A DNA stretch of 64,000 nucleotides from the NCBI GenBank assembly GCA_900547825.1, contig URII01000006.1, forward strand, positions 4,631-68,630. Direction: 5' to 3'. The first letter of the stretch is position 1, and each line of letters opens with the position of its first letter. Below the pieces are notes generated by a model. It saw only the letters and a list, made by a program, of their open reading frames with translations. It searched no databases and had not been told where the DNA came from. Source of the stretch: an uncultured Porphyromonadaceae bacterium (GTDB lineage: Bacteria > Bacteroidota > Bacteroidia > Bacteroidales > Muribaculaceae). Positions 27,575 to 36,953 of this stretch are shown here, piece by piece. The translations under genes and the position numbers were made by a program.

Positions 27575-28558
27575 TTAATGTTTAAGTATGAAATCGGATG
27601 ACAGAGTCACAGCATCTTCGAATGCTTTATTTTGTCCGGCTACAGTAATGAAAAGGTGTACGGCTCCGGGAAACATCGTATATTCTACCTCGTTTCCTGA
27701 TTGTTGCAATCTGTTGGCAAATTCATATCCTTGTGCGCGGAGTATATCCCGTTCAGCGGCAACGATAAGAGTAGGAGGGAGAGATTTCAGCATGGAATAT
27801 GGCGCATCGGCGGGCGATACGAGAGGATTATGGGGTATGTCGGTATAAGCTGAGTTAAAAGCATCCATAAGACAGCTGTCAAGACCATATCCTTTACCGT
27901 AGCGGAGCCAGTCGTCGGATCCATCGGAATAAGCTTTGGTGACAGGATAGAACAATATGAGTGATGCAAATGTGTTTTCCGGCAGACTCATGGCAGTGGC
28001 TATGGCGAGGTTGCCGCCGGAGCTGTCGCCACCTATGGATATTTTACCGCATTTCCATGTCGTAAGGCTGTCGGTAGCGGTTCTTACAGCCTCCACACAA
28101 TCCTCCAACCCGGAAGGATATGGATTTTCGGGGGCTAAGGAATATTCTACTGCAAGCACTGCAATACCTTTTTCTGCCATTGCACCGCAATAACGGCTGC
28201 ATGAGTTGATGCTTCCGAAAGCCCATCCTCCGCCATGCAAGTATATAAGTAGCGGAACTGTGTCGTTATCGGAGTTTATGTTTCGGAACAAACGGAGTTT
28301 TTCGCCTATGTCAGTACATTCTATTCCGGAAGGTAACGATGGCGTTGTATTTCTGGACTTTCTTACAGCCTCAAGATTGCCGATATCGCCTTTGGTTGCG
28401 GAGGTCACAGCCTCGGCTTGGGCACGTTGCAGATTTTCTGGCATACTTTTTAGGAAAATGTCAGCTTCGTGGGTGTAGTCGTTGGCCAAGGCTGCGGTAT
28501 GACAAATGTATAGGGCTATAATACCTGTCAGGGAGTTATTGATAATCTTTAGTTTCAT
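27575..28558 (-). CDS. Alpha/beta-hydrolase, HSL/acetyl-esterase family, secreted
   Basis: The 327-residue protein has an N-terminal signal (MKLKIINNSLTGIIALYICH), the oxyanion-hole HGGGWAFGS, the nucleophile in GDSSGGNLA, and C-terminal AAERDILR (Asp) and GAVHLF (His). These mark the hormone-sensitive-lipase group that hydrolyses acyl esters. Its start overlaps the end of the upstream helical-repeat gene by 23 bases, so the two are probably co-transcribed. Substrate unknown; a role in polysaccharide deacetylation is possible. Confidence 0.85.
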   Translation of the reverse strand: MKLKIINNSLTGIIALYICHTAALANDYTHEADIFLKSMPENLQRAQAEAVTSATKGDIGNLEAVRKSRNTTPSLPSGIECTDIGEKLRLFRNINSDNDTVPLLIYLHGGGWAFGSINSCSRYCGAMAEKGIAVLAVEYSLAPENPYPSGLEDCVEAVRTATDSLTTWKCGKISIGGDSSGGNLAIATAMSLPENTFASLILFYPVTKAYSDGSDDWLRYGKGYGLDSCLMDAFNSAYTDIPHNPLVSPADAPYSMLKSLPPTLIVAAERDILRAQGYEFANRLQQSGNEVEYTMFPGAVHLFITVAGQNKAFEDAVTLSSDFILKH

Positions 28559-29090
28559 GTCCTTTATGAAGCCGGATTATTTTCTTTTGTATGATTCTTT
28601 TTGCGCTTCTTAGGCCAGGGGATGGATTGTTGTATTCCATAATTTCCATTTCAGCCTTTAGTTCGTTCATCAGTTCGGGATAAAAGCAGCATTGTGCAAA
28701 TGCCTGTTTGAGACAAAAGGCTCTAATGGCATAAGGTTCGGTGGAGTTGATTTTTGAGAGGCAATAGTCGAGATAATCTGTCCTTATATCATCCGGAGTA
28801 ACAGGTTGATGCTCCAGAATGGTTAGAATAAGTCTCTTCTTACCTATGTGGTTTGTGCGCAGTAAAATGTCTATAAGCTCGTTTCGTTTGTCATAAAGCC
28901 ATTCCCGGTCCTCTTTTGAGAAATGAGTGAATACCCACAGGGCATTGTAGCTTACTCTGTCATCCTTATCCGTAATGGCGGAATATAAAATATCCTTCAG
29001 GTGATTATTGGTCATGCCGGAAGTCAGGCCACACAGCATCTGTATGTCCCGCCGGTGCATCCTCCCGTTCAAAACCTCCCTCACTTTCAT
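28536..29090 (-). CDS. Helical (HEAT/ARM-like) hypothetical protein
   Basis: I place the start at the ATG at 29090 (MKVREVLNGR), since the earlier Met at 29114 lies inside the -7 box. The 184-residue cytoplasmic protein lacks a signal peptide and is nearly all helix, with repeated blocks such as NHLKDILYSAITDKDDRVSY, and KRLILTILEHQPVTPDDIR, resembling HEAT-type repeats. No catalytic motif. It probably acts as a binding scaffold; its tight overlap with the esterase gene hints at a shared unit, but no function is known. Confidence 0.7.
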   Translation of the reverse strand: MKVREVLNGRMHRRDIQMLCGLTSGMTNNHLKDILYSAITDKDDRVSYNALWVFTHFSKEDREWLYDKRNELIDILLRTNHIGKKRLILTILEHQPVTPDDIRTDYLDYCLSKINSTEPYAIRAFCLKQAFAQCCFYPELMNELKAEMEIMEYNNPSPGLRSAKRIIQKKIIRLHKGHETKDYQ

Positions 29091-29113
29091 TTGTATGACA
29101 GATGTTTGATGCA

Positions 29114-29121
29114 CAAATTTA
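29114..29121 (-). promoter_or_regulatory. -7 box for the helical protein-esterase pair
   Basis: The minus strand carries TAAATTTG (29121-29114), giving a start site near 29107. It fixes the translation start at 29090 rather than 29114. Confidence 0.6.
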
Positions 29122-29196
29122 CGTAAATTTTATAAATGATATCGCCTTATCCAGATAACAATATAAAATCGATTAATATCGGGAGATGTGTTGATG

Positions 29197-31512
29197 TCAT
29201 AGCCTGTTTTTGTCGGTGTTTGAGGCGCCTCGGCCCTTATAGCGTGAACGCGCTGAATTGAAGTTGTAGCGCAGAGTGAGCGAGAGGTCGCGGGTGTCGG
29301 CTATCTTGGATATTGAAATGCGGCTGATGGCGTCGTATGATGTAAATTTCTGGCGCGATGTGTCGAACACATCATTCAGCTGCAACTTTAAACTCCAGTT
29401 GTCGTTGGCGAATGACTTATATAACCCTACGTTGCATGTCCATGAACTTTTTATGTAAAGATTGTCGCCATTGCCCGATGTCCGGGTTGAGAAATCTACA
29501 TTGAGCCATATGTTCCACGGAAGTTGTATGGCGTTATTGAAGCGGAATATTCCGAGTGGCTTGTCAAGACTCAATACGTGGTTTTGATGCGTGAGTTTAA
29601 AGTCCTGCGCCTCAATGCCGGCCATAAACGACGGGTGCCAGCATCGGAAAAATGTAGGATTGTAGTTGATGTATGCCCCGTAGCTGTTGAACCGTGGCAT
29701 ATTCTCCATTTTGAGCAGCGTTACTTCGTCGTTGCCGGCATACTGCTGGGTCTGCCACATGAAGTAATTGCTGGTGGAGCAATATTCAAATTCGAGGATG
29801 ACCTCTTTCCATCGGGCTGAAGCGGACAGATAGTCCCGGTATATGGGCCTGAGGTTGGGATTTCCTGATTGGTAGCTATACCGGTCTATGTATTTTATGG
29901 CCGAACTGAGCTGTTCGAAAGCCGGGCGGCTGATTTTCCGGGAATAGGCTATGTTGGCTTTTACGCGCCCCACGGGAAATGACAAGGATGCTGAGGGTGC
30001 TATATTATGATATGTTCGGCTCTGATCCTTCTGGAGAATTCCTGACTGGTAGTATTTGGAGTCGGTATATTCCCAACGCACTCCGGCACTTAGTGACACT
30101 GCGCTGAAATTCTGCTGGGTTTCTGCGAACAGGGCCGTTGTGGTCTCTGCTATCCGGCTGTCGCTGTCAACTATGTAATCCGTGTTGCCTTTGTAGCTGT
30201 CGTTGCGCAGAATATCGCTTACTTCCGTTCCGAATCTCAGTTCTCCTTTCCATACAGTAAGCGATGCGATGGCATTGCCGGCGAGCAAGCGGTTGTTTAT
30301 GTTATTGTTGGTGATGAAATTTCTCGGAGCATTGATGGATGATGTCTCGGTTTCGGCGCTTCGCCGGTCGTTGATCTGCCATATGGCGTCGAAATTGGCC
30401 GATAGCTGCCAGTTGCCTATGTTGCCGGAGTAATAAGCGCTCAAAATGTGCTGCCGGTTGTGTCGGTTTACATCGGAGGTGTTGTCAAGATTTTCGGAGA
30501 ACACATAGTTCTGCCGGCGGTAGGCTGATGATATACCGGCAGAAACGGAGGGCCGGTAGGAGAAATCGTAATAAAATCCTGAGTTATGGGTTCCCCGCAC
30601 ATAGTTCAGTCCCACTTTACCCTGATATACGGGATATTTTATGTATTCTTTTCCTTCGCTGTTTTGAGCTATGGTGGCTGATTTAAAAAATTGGGTGGTT
30701 GAGTTCACAAAGCGTGGCCTTTCACGGTAATTTTCGTAATTGACCATGCCGAAAACATCAAAACCGTTTTTGCGGTAATTGAAATTAGCCTGTTCAAAGA
30801 GATAGGCATAGTGCTTATATCCTATGGTGGTGCGGTCGCTGAATGAAAAGTTCTCGCCTGTGGGGGTAACTGTGGTTATACGTATGACGGAATTGACTGT
30901 GGAAGCGTATCTTGCTCCGGGATTGGTTACTATATCCACACTCTTTATCTGTGACGACGCAAGTTGGTCAAGTTCGGATTTGTCACGTAGCTGGCGGCCG
31001 TTTATGTAGATCACAGGTGTCCCTTTGCCCAACACTTCGAGTTCGGAGCCGGATTTTATGACGAATGGCATTTTTCCGAGCAAGTCACCGGCTGTGCCCT
31101 CATGAGAGAGATATGTGCCGGCCACGGCAACCTGAATACCGTCGTTTTTAAGCCGTGTCATGGCCGGAGAATGGTTCACTGTCACTTCGCCGAGCTTTAC
31201 GGCGTTGGAGGCCAATATTATGTTTCCTATGGAATCTGGAGGGGAGGAAAGATATTTGTCGGTAAATCCCAAAGCTGAAATGCGCATTATCGCATGGCGT
31301 TCAGGGCGGTCAAGCGAAAAATGTCCTTCTGCATCGGTCACTGTGCCTGTGATCAATGTGGAGTCATTGGGCGTGAGGAGTGCCACTGTTGCAAACTCTA
31401 CGGGCGATCCTGAATTATCTTTTACGGTGCCGTTGATGTGTCCGGCTGCTCCGAAAAGGGTGTTGGCATGTAAGCAGAGCATTAGCCCTGCCATTAAAGG
31501 TTTTAATGACAT
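29197..31512 (-). CDS. TonB-dependent receptor with N-terminal carboxypeptidase-regulatory-like domain
   Basis: The 771-residue outer-membrane protein has a signal peptide, a CarboxypepD_reg-like domain (INGTVKDNSGSPVEFATV and the following LTPNDS), a plug domain (KLGEVTVNHSPAM, ending with VIYINGRQLRDKSELDQL), and a large barrel, matching the OMP_b-brl_3 receptor group. There is no susD. It is the third gene of an apparent operon with an ECF sigma factor and a membrane protein upstream (24-nt gap to 31537), suggesting sigma-controlled expression. The imported or sensed ligand is unknown. Confidence 0.85.
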   Translation of the reverse strand: MSLKPLMAGLMLCLHANTLFGAAGHINGTVKDNSGSPVEFATVALLTPNDSTLITGTVTDAEGHFSLDRPERHAIMRISALGFTDKYLSSPPDSIGNIILASNAVKLGEVTVNHSPAMTRLKNDGIQVAVAGTYLSHEGTAGDLLGKMPFVIKSGSELEVLGKGTPVIYINGRQLRDKSELDQLASSQIKSVDIVTNPGARYASTVNSVIRITTVTPTGENFSFSDRTTIGYKHYAYLFEQANFNYRKNGFDVFGMVNYENYRERPRFVNSTTQFFKSATIAQNSEGKEYIKYPVYQGKVGLNYVRGTHNSGFYYDFSYRPSVSAGISSAYRRQNYVFSENLDNTSDVNRHNRQHILSAYYSGNIGNWQLSANFDAIWQINDRRSAETETSSINAPRNFITNNNINNRLLAGNAIASLTVWKGELRFGTEVSDILRNDSYKGNTDYIVDSDSRIAETTTALFAETQQNFSAVSLSAGVRWEYTDSKYYQSGILQKDQSRTYHNIAPSASLSFPVGRVKANIAYSRKISRPAFEQLSSAIKYIDRYSYQSGNPNLRPIYRDYLSASARWKEVILEFEYCSTSNYFMWQTQQYAGNDEVTLLKMENMPRFNSYGAYINYNPTFFRCWHPSFMAGIEAQDFKLTHQNHVLSLDKPLGIFRFNNAIQLPWNIWLNVDFSTRTSGNGDNLYIKSSWTCNVGLYKSFANDNWSLKLQLNDVFDTSRQKFTSYDAISRISISKIADTRDLSLTLRYNFNSARSRYKGRGASNTDKNRL

Positions 31513-31536
31513 AATGTTATGGTTGAATGGTTGTTG

Positions 31537-32694
31537 TTATAATCCTCCTGTAGCGATCCAGCGTCCTGTCGCATTCTGTTTCAGCACCAGAGTAGGCCGC
31601 ACTATGGAGCCGTTTTTAAGCCGCATTGTTGCCGGAATAAATATGGAGTTTTCATTTCCGGATCTGAACGGTGAGCCTACTGATACAAGTTCGGACCCCG
31701 AGTATTGTTCATGATACATAGTTTCAGCGATTGCCGGGTCTATCAGCCTGTTTATTACGGATATATCCCATTGACTTAATGCATTGAGCAGTACTGTGGC
31801 GGTTTCCTCGGCATTAAGCCCCGGTATGCCGTCGGGATTCAATGCGGGTTCGATAAACCGTATGCCGGCAGGTAGGGAAAAGCTATTTGCTGAAAGCAAT
31901 CCATAGGATATAGATACGATCCGTAGAACTTCTATTGTCTTTTTCCCGTCAATTATGCTTACAGAAGCAGTTTTCAGCCGCATGGTCTCATTATCAATTA
32001 CATAACGGCGGATATGCTCTGACTCGGCAATCGAGGTGTTGAGCATATAGGGATTTTCAAATTCGCCTTGAGCCTTGGCATGGATGGTGAGCACGATATC
32101 ATTATTCTCGTTCTTTGATACAGTATATTCTGCTGTGTTGTCGCTGTGGCATTGTTCCAATTCCTTTTTGAGGATTTCGCGGGGCGACAGCAGTTTTTCC
32201 ATGTATCCGAGTACCTCGGCCGGTTCTGTTTCCGGAAGATTCCAGCCGATACCCAGCGGAGTGATCCACGTATAGATATTCTTATTATATCCTACAGCCA
32301 CACGATTACCTTTATCCACGCGCCAGGTGGAAAATGAATCGGTTTGGGATATATTTATCTTATGGGTAACAAAATCGTTTTTGCTGTTGATGAACTTGAA
32401 ATTTTCCATGGGTGTGGTGCGTACCTCCACTACCATCTCAATGTTGTGGATGCTGTGCATAGAGTGGAGCACTGATGTCAGGATATCTTTTGCCGACATT
32501 CCTTTAGGAATAAGCGACAATATGACAAGTGCAGCTATGGCGCCGGTGCTTAGTCCGCCCCACAGCCATTTCAATCCGGTTGCTGTTCGATGCTTCTTTT
32601 CAATAGCCGAATCGATCCGTTTTTTGAGTTCCTTGGAAGCTTTGATATTACGGCGTGGGGTAAGTAGCTCCCGTATGTCGTTGTAATCGTCCAT
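31537..32694 (-). CDS. Putative anti-sigma-like membrane protein with LolA/RseB-like periplasmic domain
   Basis: The 385-residue protein has a ~40-residue cytoplasmic N-terminus, one transmembrane helix (about residues 44-63), and a large periplasmic part. The N-terminus could hold the sigma factor, while residues ~70-280 resemble the LolA/RseB-like beta domain (SAKDILTSVLHSMHSIHNIE, then VEVRTTPMENFKF). It does not match FecR. It follows the sigma gene by 8 nt and precedes the receptor, the standard place for an anti-sigma factor. The role is inferred from context and topology. Confidence 0.65.
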   Translation of the reverse strand: MDDYNDIRELLTPRRNIKASKELKKRIDSAIEKKHRTATGLKWLWGGLSTGAIAALVILSLIPKGMSAKDILTSVLHSMHSIHNIEMVVEVRTTPMENFKFINSKNDFVTHKINISQTDSFSTWRVDKGNRVAVGYNKNIYTWITPLGIGWNLPETEPAEVLGYMEKLLSPREILKKELEQCHSDNTAEYTVSKNENNDIVLTIHAKAQGEFENPYMLNTSIAESEHIRRYVIDNETMRLKTASVSIIDGKKTIEVLRIVSISYGLLSANSFSLPAGIRFIEPALNPDGIPGLNAEETATVLLNALSQWDISVINRLIDPAIAETMYHEQYSGSELVSVGSPFRSGNENSIFIPATMRLKNGSIVRPTLVLKQNATGRWIATGGL

Positions 32695-32702
32695 GGTTGT
32701 GG

Positions 32703-33197
32703 TTATTTTTCGGTTGAGTAATGTTTGCGCAGCTTGGTCATTCCGGATATGAATCTTGATTTGGCGGTGGAGGCCGGAATAGAGAGTATATGGGCTATAT
32801 CCACAAACGACAGGCCGTCGATCACGTTCATTCGCACTATTTCGCGCTCTTTTGTCGGCAATGATTCCAACAGGACGTTAAGGCGTTCGGCCTCCTCGCA
32901 GTCGAGATAATCCTCCTCATTGTCCGGAATATCGTTTATAAATTCGAGGGAAACAGTAGGCTTCGATTTCCTTGACTTGTCCTGACATAGGTTATAGACT
33001 ATGCGGAACAGATAGAGCCTTATGCTTTCAGGGCTTATTTCGGACTTGCGTTTTTCTAAAAGCCGCAACACCGCTTCATGTACAATATCTTCGGCTTCAG
33101 GCTTGCTTTCAACGCGGAAAAATGCAAAACGGACAAGATAATCGAGATTCTCCTCAATTATTCTGTGCAATATGTTCCGTCTTGTTTTATCGGTCAT
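32703..33197 (-). CDS. ECF-type RNA polymerase sigma factor
   Basis: The 164-residue protein has sigma-70 region 2 (VRFAFFRVESKPEAEDIVHEA, about residues 20-45) and region 4 (KEREIVRMNVIDGLSFVDIA with the helix-turn-helix up to TAKSRFISGMTKL). Size and domain spacing fit group 4 sigma factors of Bacteroidetes. It is followed by an anti-sigma-like gene and a receptor gene, so it probably controls that operon and perhaps its own promoter. The trigger signal is unknown. Confidence 0.92.
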   Translation of the reverse strand: MTDKTRRNILHRIIEENLDYLVRFAFFRVESKPEAEDIVHEAVLRLLEKRKSEISPESIRLYLFRIVYNLCQDKSRKSKPTVSLEFINDIPDNEEDYLDCEEAERLNVLLESLPTKEREIVRMNVIDGLSFVDIAHILSIPASTAKSRFISGMTKLRKHYSTEK

Positions 33198-33349
33198 AAC
33201 AGTTCGTTTGCAAATAAGACGGAAAACGGCTGAAATCGACGAAAATCAAGCGTTAAAAATCGCTAAAGAAGTGCACATAATCTATATAATTGATCAGTAA
33301 CTATGTATCTTTACAGAACACATAAGGCATTTTGTCAAGACTGAGGTGA

Positions 33350-35407
33350 TTATTTGCCGGTGCCGAAACGGGATGTGTCGATTGATGTGTCTTTGGGTTT
33401 GAATCCGTTAAAACGCCATATGAAAGTCAGTTTGAGATTTCGCGTCATGTCATGTACTTTCATACGGTAGTCTTGTCCGGCATGGTTGATCGCCATTGTC
33501 GGTGACCAACGGTTGAAAATATCATCTGCTTTCAGATCCAGTTCGTAACAACGGTTCTTCCCGAATTGCCATTTTATGCCTGCATCGGTTTTCCACAGGC
33601 TTGAAAGATCAGCTATTCCTTGAATCGAGGGCGAGATGTAAGAGAAGTCCACAGAAAGCGAGACAGGACAGTTTTTGGAAAAACGGATGGTGTTGTTCAA
33701 TGCCCCATAAAATATCCATTTCCGGTTATCGAAACTGATATTGTGAAAATGGTCGGCCTTTTCCCGTTGGTTGAATACGTTGACTGTTGCAGTAGCATTC
33801 CAGATATAACTTACATTGAACGGCACATTCAGATTCAGGCCTATTGTGCGTTTATAGTTCATATTGATAGTCTGATAGATAAGTTGCAGTCCATCGGGCG
33901 ATTGATATGGCAATTGTACGCTTGCTTTGTCACCATACTGAAAATACAGGGTAGCTGTGTATTTCTGACGCAATATGTAGGACAGCTGTGATGAGTAGTT
34001 GAGATAAGGTTTGAGATCCGGATTGCCTAACACCATGCTGTAATCATTAAGATAAGCCGTGCTCCCATGCAGCTCCCAATATGAGGGATAAATGCGCTGT
34101 GTGGTGAAGTTCAGTTGGAAAATGTTTTTAGGTGTCTTGTAATATGTCGCTCCGAGAGAGGGGATGAAATTCCAGTTGTGTTCGCTTCCATTGCGGTAAT
34201 ATTCCCCTTTTGCCGAAATATCGAACGACAATCCCCATTTGAAACTATGCTGCAAACCTATATAGGCATCGACAACATCCTCATCCATGCGGCCGTTAAA
34301 ACCGGGCTGCTCCGGAAGTTGATAAGATTGGCTGCTGCGATCATCGGCATGCTGATACTCTAAACCATAACTTAATTGCCAGCCCCTTATGCCGTGGGTT
34401 TGGTCTATAAAAGCGTGGTAGCGGTTGATATCCTGTCGGTTTGATGAAATCACAATATCAAGACCGGATGGCAGTGCCCTCAGATTCTGGATCCTGTTTT
34501 CGTTATATCCCGTATAGTCAACGCCTGCCGAAAGCCCGAATGCCGATGTGTATCTGGCGGCAATGTTATGGTAGGAAATAGGAGAGTTATACCGGACATT
34601 GTTCAGATAATCCCCAAATGTCCCGCAGGTAAGGGACCGCTTGGAAATATCAGATGTAATCTGGCCGTTGTAAGTGAGGTTGAGCCGGCTTCGGGGAGAA
34701 AATCTATATGCAGCGGAAGCGTAAATCAGATTGGATAGATTGCGACCAGTGCGTCGGTTATTTTCCTCTATCATTGTTTTTGAGCCGTCATATGTATGAT
34801 TTGAGAATGATTCTTCCCGTGACCACGATTTTGTGCGTGAGAGCGAATAATTGAGGTCGAAAGTCCAATCCTTTATGGCGTAGGTTGCGGACAGTACGCC
34901 GCCGTAAGAGTCATAATGGGCTTGATTATATCCAATCCGGGCCTGACCCTGCAAGCCGTCGAGCGGCGACGGAGTTTTCAACACTACATTTATGACCGCA
35001 CCGTTTACATGATATTTTGCAGGCGCGGCATACATCACTTCTACATTTTTCAGCCGGTCAACAGGTGTGGAGTAAAGCAGTTGATAAAAATTCTGAACCG
35101 GCATATCGGTTAGTTCACCGTTGAGGATTATGGTTACATTCGAGGCTCCGGCAAGACCTATCATGCCGTTGTTGTTTACCACGCCGGGCAGATAGCCCAA
35201 AGCTTCAAGAATATTGTTGACGGGCTTATCACTGACGATAGCCGGTAAGTCGACAACTATCATGCCGTCCTGCCCTTTGATCTGCGGTTTCTCACTCTTT
35301 ACAACCACTTCATTGAGCGTTCGTGACTTTATGCTGTCGGGTGACTCGTTCTGTGCTATCGCAGTAAGACCTGATAATAATGTTATGACCACTGTTATAT
35401 TTCGCAT
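33350..35407 (-). CDS. TonB-receptor-like outer membrane protein controlled by adjacent two-component pair
   Basis: The 685-residue protein has a signal peptide (ending AIAQ), a plug-like part (LNEVVVKSEKPQIKG, then VNNNGMIGLAGASNVTIILNG), and a barrel of OMP_b-brl_3 type. There is no CarboxypepD domain or susD. It is transcribed divergently from a sensor kinase and response regulator, over a region with tandem direct repeats, and its -7 box TAATTTTG (35431-35424) lies about 30 bp from them. Activation by the regulator is a strong inference. Substrate unknown. Confidence 0.8.
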   Translation of the reverse strand: MRNITVVITLLSGLTAIAQNESPDSIKSRTLNEVVVKSEKPQIKGQDGMIVVDLPAIVSDKPVNNILEALGYLPGVVNNNGMIGLAGASNVTIILNGELTDMPVQNFYQLLYSTPVDRLKNVEVMYAAPAKYHVNGAVINVVLKTPSPLDGLQGQARIGYNQAHYDSYGGVLSATYAIKDWTFDLNYSLSRTKSWSREESFSNHTYDGSKTMIEENNRRTGRNLSNLIYASAAYRFSPRSRLNLTYNGQITSDISKRSLTCGTFGDYLNNVRYNSPISYHNIAARYTSAFGLSAGVDYTGYNENRIQNLRALPSGLDIVISSNRQDINRYHAFIDQTHGIRGWQLSYGLEYQHADDRSSQSYQLPEQPGFNGRMDEDVVDAYIGLQHSFKWGLSFDISAKGEYYRNGSEHNWNFIPSLGATYYKTPKNIFQLNFTTQRIYPSYWELHGSTAYLNDYSMVLGNPDLKPYLNYSSQLSYILRQKYTATLYFQYGDKASVQLPYQSPDGLQLIYQTINMNYKRTIGLNLNVPFNVSYIWNATATVNVFNQREKADHFHNISFDNRKWIFYGALNNTIRFSKNCPVSLSVDFSYISPSIQGIADLSSLWKTDAGIKWQFGKNRCYELDLKADDIFNRWSPTMAINHAGQDYRMKVHDMTRNLKLTFIWRFNGFKPKDTSIDTSRFGTGK

Positions 35408-35423
35408 AGTTTCTTTTTTGAGG

Positions 35424-35454
35424 CAAAATTAGACGGGTTTATTTGCCAGATAAA
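35424..35454 (-). promoter_or_regulatory. Promoter of the receptor-like gene at 33350
   Basis: On the minus strand TAATTTTG (35431-35424) is preceded at 19 nt by TTTA (35454-35451). The direct-repeat array begins 7 bp further upstream, where an activator would sit. Confidence 0.65.
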
Positions 35455-35460
35455 GCGATT

Positions 35461-35502
35461 ATCCTTATTTAGGCTTAATCACATCCTTATTTAGTCTTAA
35501 AT
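35461..35502. promoter_or_regulatory. Tandem direct repeats, probable OmpR-type regulator binding site
   Basis: ATCCTTATTTAGGCTTAAT at 35461-35479 is repeated with few changes at 35483-35502, 22 bp apart. Inside are four CTTA half-sites at 35464, 35474, 35486 and 35496 (10, 12, 10 bp spacing), the spacing at which winged-helix response regulators bind tandem half-sites on one face of DNA. It lies between the divergent receptor and kinase genes. Confidence 0.65.
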
Positions 35503-35539
35503 CAGAATGGTTCAGATATAGTGGACTGAGATAATGTGT

Positions 35540-35547
35540 TAAATTTG
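35540..35547 (+). promoter_or_regulatory. -7 box of the sensor kinase gene
   Basis: TAAATTTG (35540-35547) ends only five bases before the kinase ATG at 35553, so the transcript would be almost leaderless. No good TTTG is found 20 nt upstream, consistent with activator dependence. Confidence 0.5.
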
Positions 35548-35552
35548 CATGT

Positions 35553-36953
35553 ATGAAACACTTCCGGACATATAGCACTGTCATAGTCACACTGCTTGTC
35601 GTTTTGCTGGGCTATAATATATATTGCTTGTTTGAACTGTATGATAGCATCAGTCGCCAGACCCGAGAGCAGATAATTCAGTCGCTGCGTGATGCTGATC
35701 TGGATGAGATACTTAATCGCACCAATAAATATCCGGCACCGGATTCCATACCCACTTACAAGGGCAAACAACTATCTCAATCACGGTCGATACAAGGTGA
35801 CACTCTTTACATTACTGTGACGGATGATAATGGCCAATTGTTGGAAGTTAGGAAAGATCCTCTTCCGCCGGGAACAAATTATTCCGATATAATGGTTAAC
35901 GAAATAGGATATGGAGCACACCAGACCATTGATCCTGTCTATCCGTTTGTTGTTGCCGATATTGATAGCCTGTTCCGTTTGTCGTTGGCGCGTAAAGGCA
36001 TTCATATTGATATTGCATTTGTAAAAAGAGTAATGTCGGATGGTAAAATAACGGTGGCAGACTCTATGTTGACTAATAAAACCGAGCTTGACAGTGTATC
36101 GATATGTTATAACCTGATGACAGGTGACCGCTATGTTGCCTGTTATTCTTCGCCAATGGGGTATATCCTCCGGCAGATGACTGGTATTGTATTATGTACT
36201 ATAGCAATAATCATACTGATAACGGTTGCCTTATGGTATCTTCTCCATACCGTTTCAAAACTCCGCACGATAGAGGAGATGAAAGATGATTTTGTGAGCA
36301 ATATGACGCATGAGCTTAAAACACCTATTGCGATAGCATACTCAGCCAATGATGCGTTACTCAATTATGAGGCCGACAAAGATGCGGTAAAGAGAGAAGC
36401 CTATTTGAAGATCGCCAACAAGCAGTTGAAACGGCTTGTCGAACTGGTAGAGAATATACTTGCCATGAGCATGGAGCGACGGAAAACCATGCGGCTGAGG
36501 CCGGAAAACATACATCTGTTGCCGTTTGTCAGTGAAATTGCCGCGGCCCAACGCATGAGAGGCGACAAAGAAATAACCATTGAGGTTGAGGGGGATGTAT
36601 CGGTGTGCGTGAATGCCGATAAGATACATCTGTCAAATGTTCTGAATAATTTTATAGATAATGCTATCAAATATTCAGGCGATTATGTGAAGATTGTTAT
36701 ATCTGTTCATGCCGACGGTATATCGATAACGGACAACGGCATAGGCATACCGTTAAAATCAATTCCATATATCTTTAACAAATTCTATCGTGTGCCGCAT
36801 GGTAACCGTCAGGATGTGCGTGGCCACGGCATAGGACTCTACTATGTGAAAAGCATACTTGACAAAATGGGTTGGTCAATAGATGTGCATAGTAAAGAGG
36901 GGGTAGGTTCCGATTTTACAATCAAATTCAGTGAAAGTAAAGATGAACGGTAA
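35553..36953 (+). CDS. Sensor histidine kinase
   Basis: The 466-residue inner-membrane protein has two transmembrane helices (about residues 8-28 and 208-231) enclosing a ~180-residue periplasmic sensor with no fold I recognise. The catalytic part has the H-box SNMTHELKTPIA (His near 253), N-box NNFIDNAIKYS (about 365), DNGIGIP (about 394) and GHGIGLYYVK (about 424). No HAMP domain is evident. The regulator gene overlaps its end. Divergent from a receptor-like gene it probably controls. It resembles Bacteroides RprX-type kinases in general layout; orthology is not claimed. Confidence 0.93.
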   Translation: MKHFRTYSTVIVTLLVVLLGYNIYCLFELYDSISRQTREQIIQSLRDADLDEILNRTNKYPAPDSIPTYKGKQLSQSRSIQGDTLYITVTDDNGQLLEVRKDPLPPGTNYSDIMVNEIGYGAHQTIDPVYPFVVADIDSLFRLSLARKGIHIDIAFVKRVMSDGKITVADSMLTNKTELDSVSICYNLMTGDRYVACYSSPMGYILRQMTGIVLCTIAIIILITVALWYLLHTVSKLRTIEEMKDDFVSNMTHELKTPIAIAYSANDALLNYEADKDAVKREAYLKIANKQLKRLVELVENILAMSMERRKTMRLRPENIHLLPFVSEIAAAQRMRGDKEITIEVEGDVSVCVNADKIHLSNVLNNFIDNAIKYSGDYVKIVISVHADGISITDNGIGIPLKSIPYIFNKFYRVPHGNRQDVRGHGIGLYYVKSILDKMGWSIDVHSKEGVGSDFTIKFSESKDER

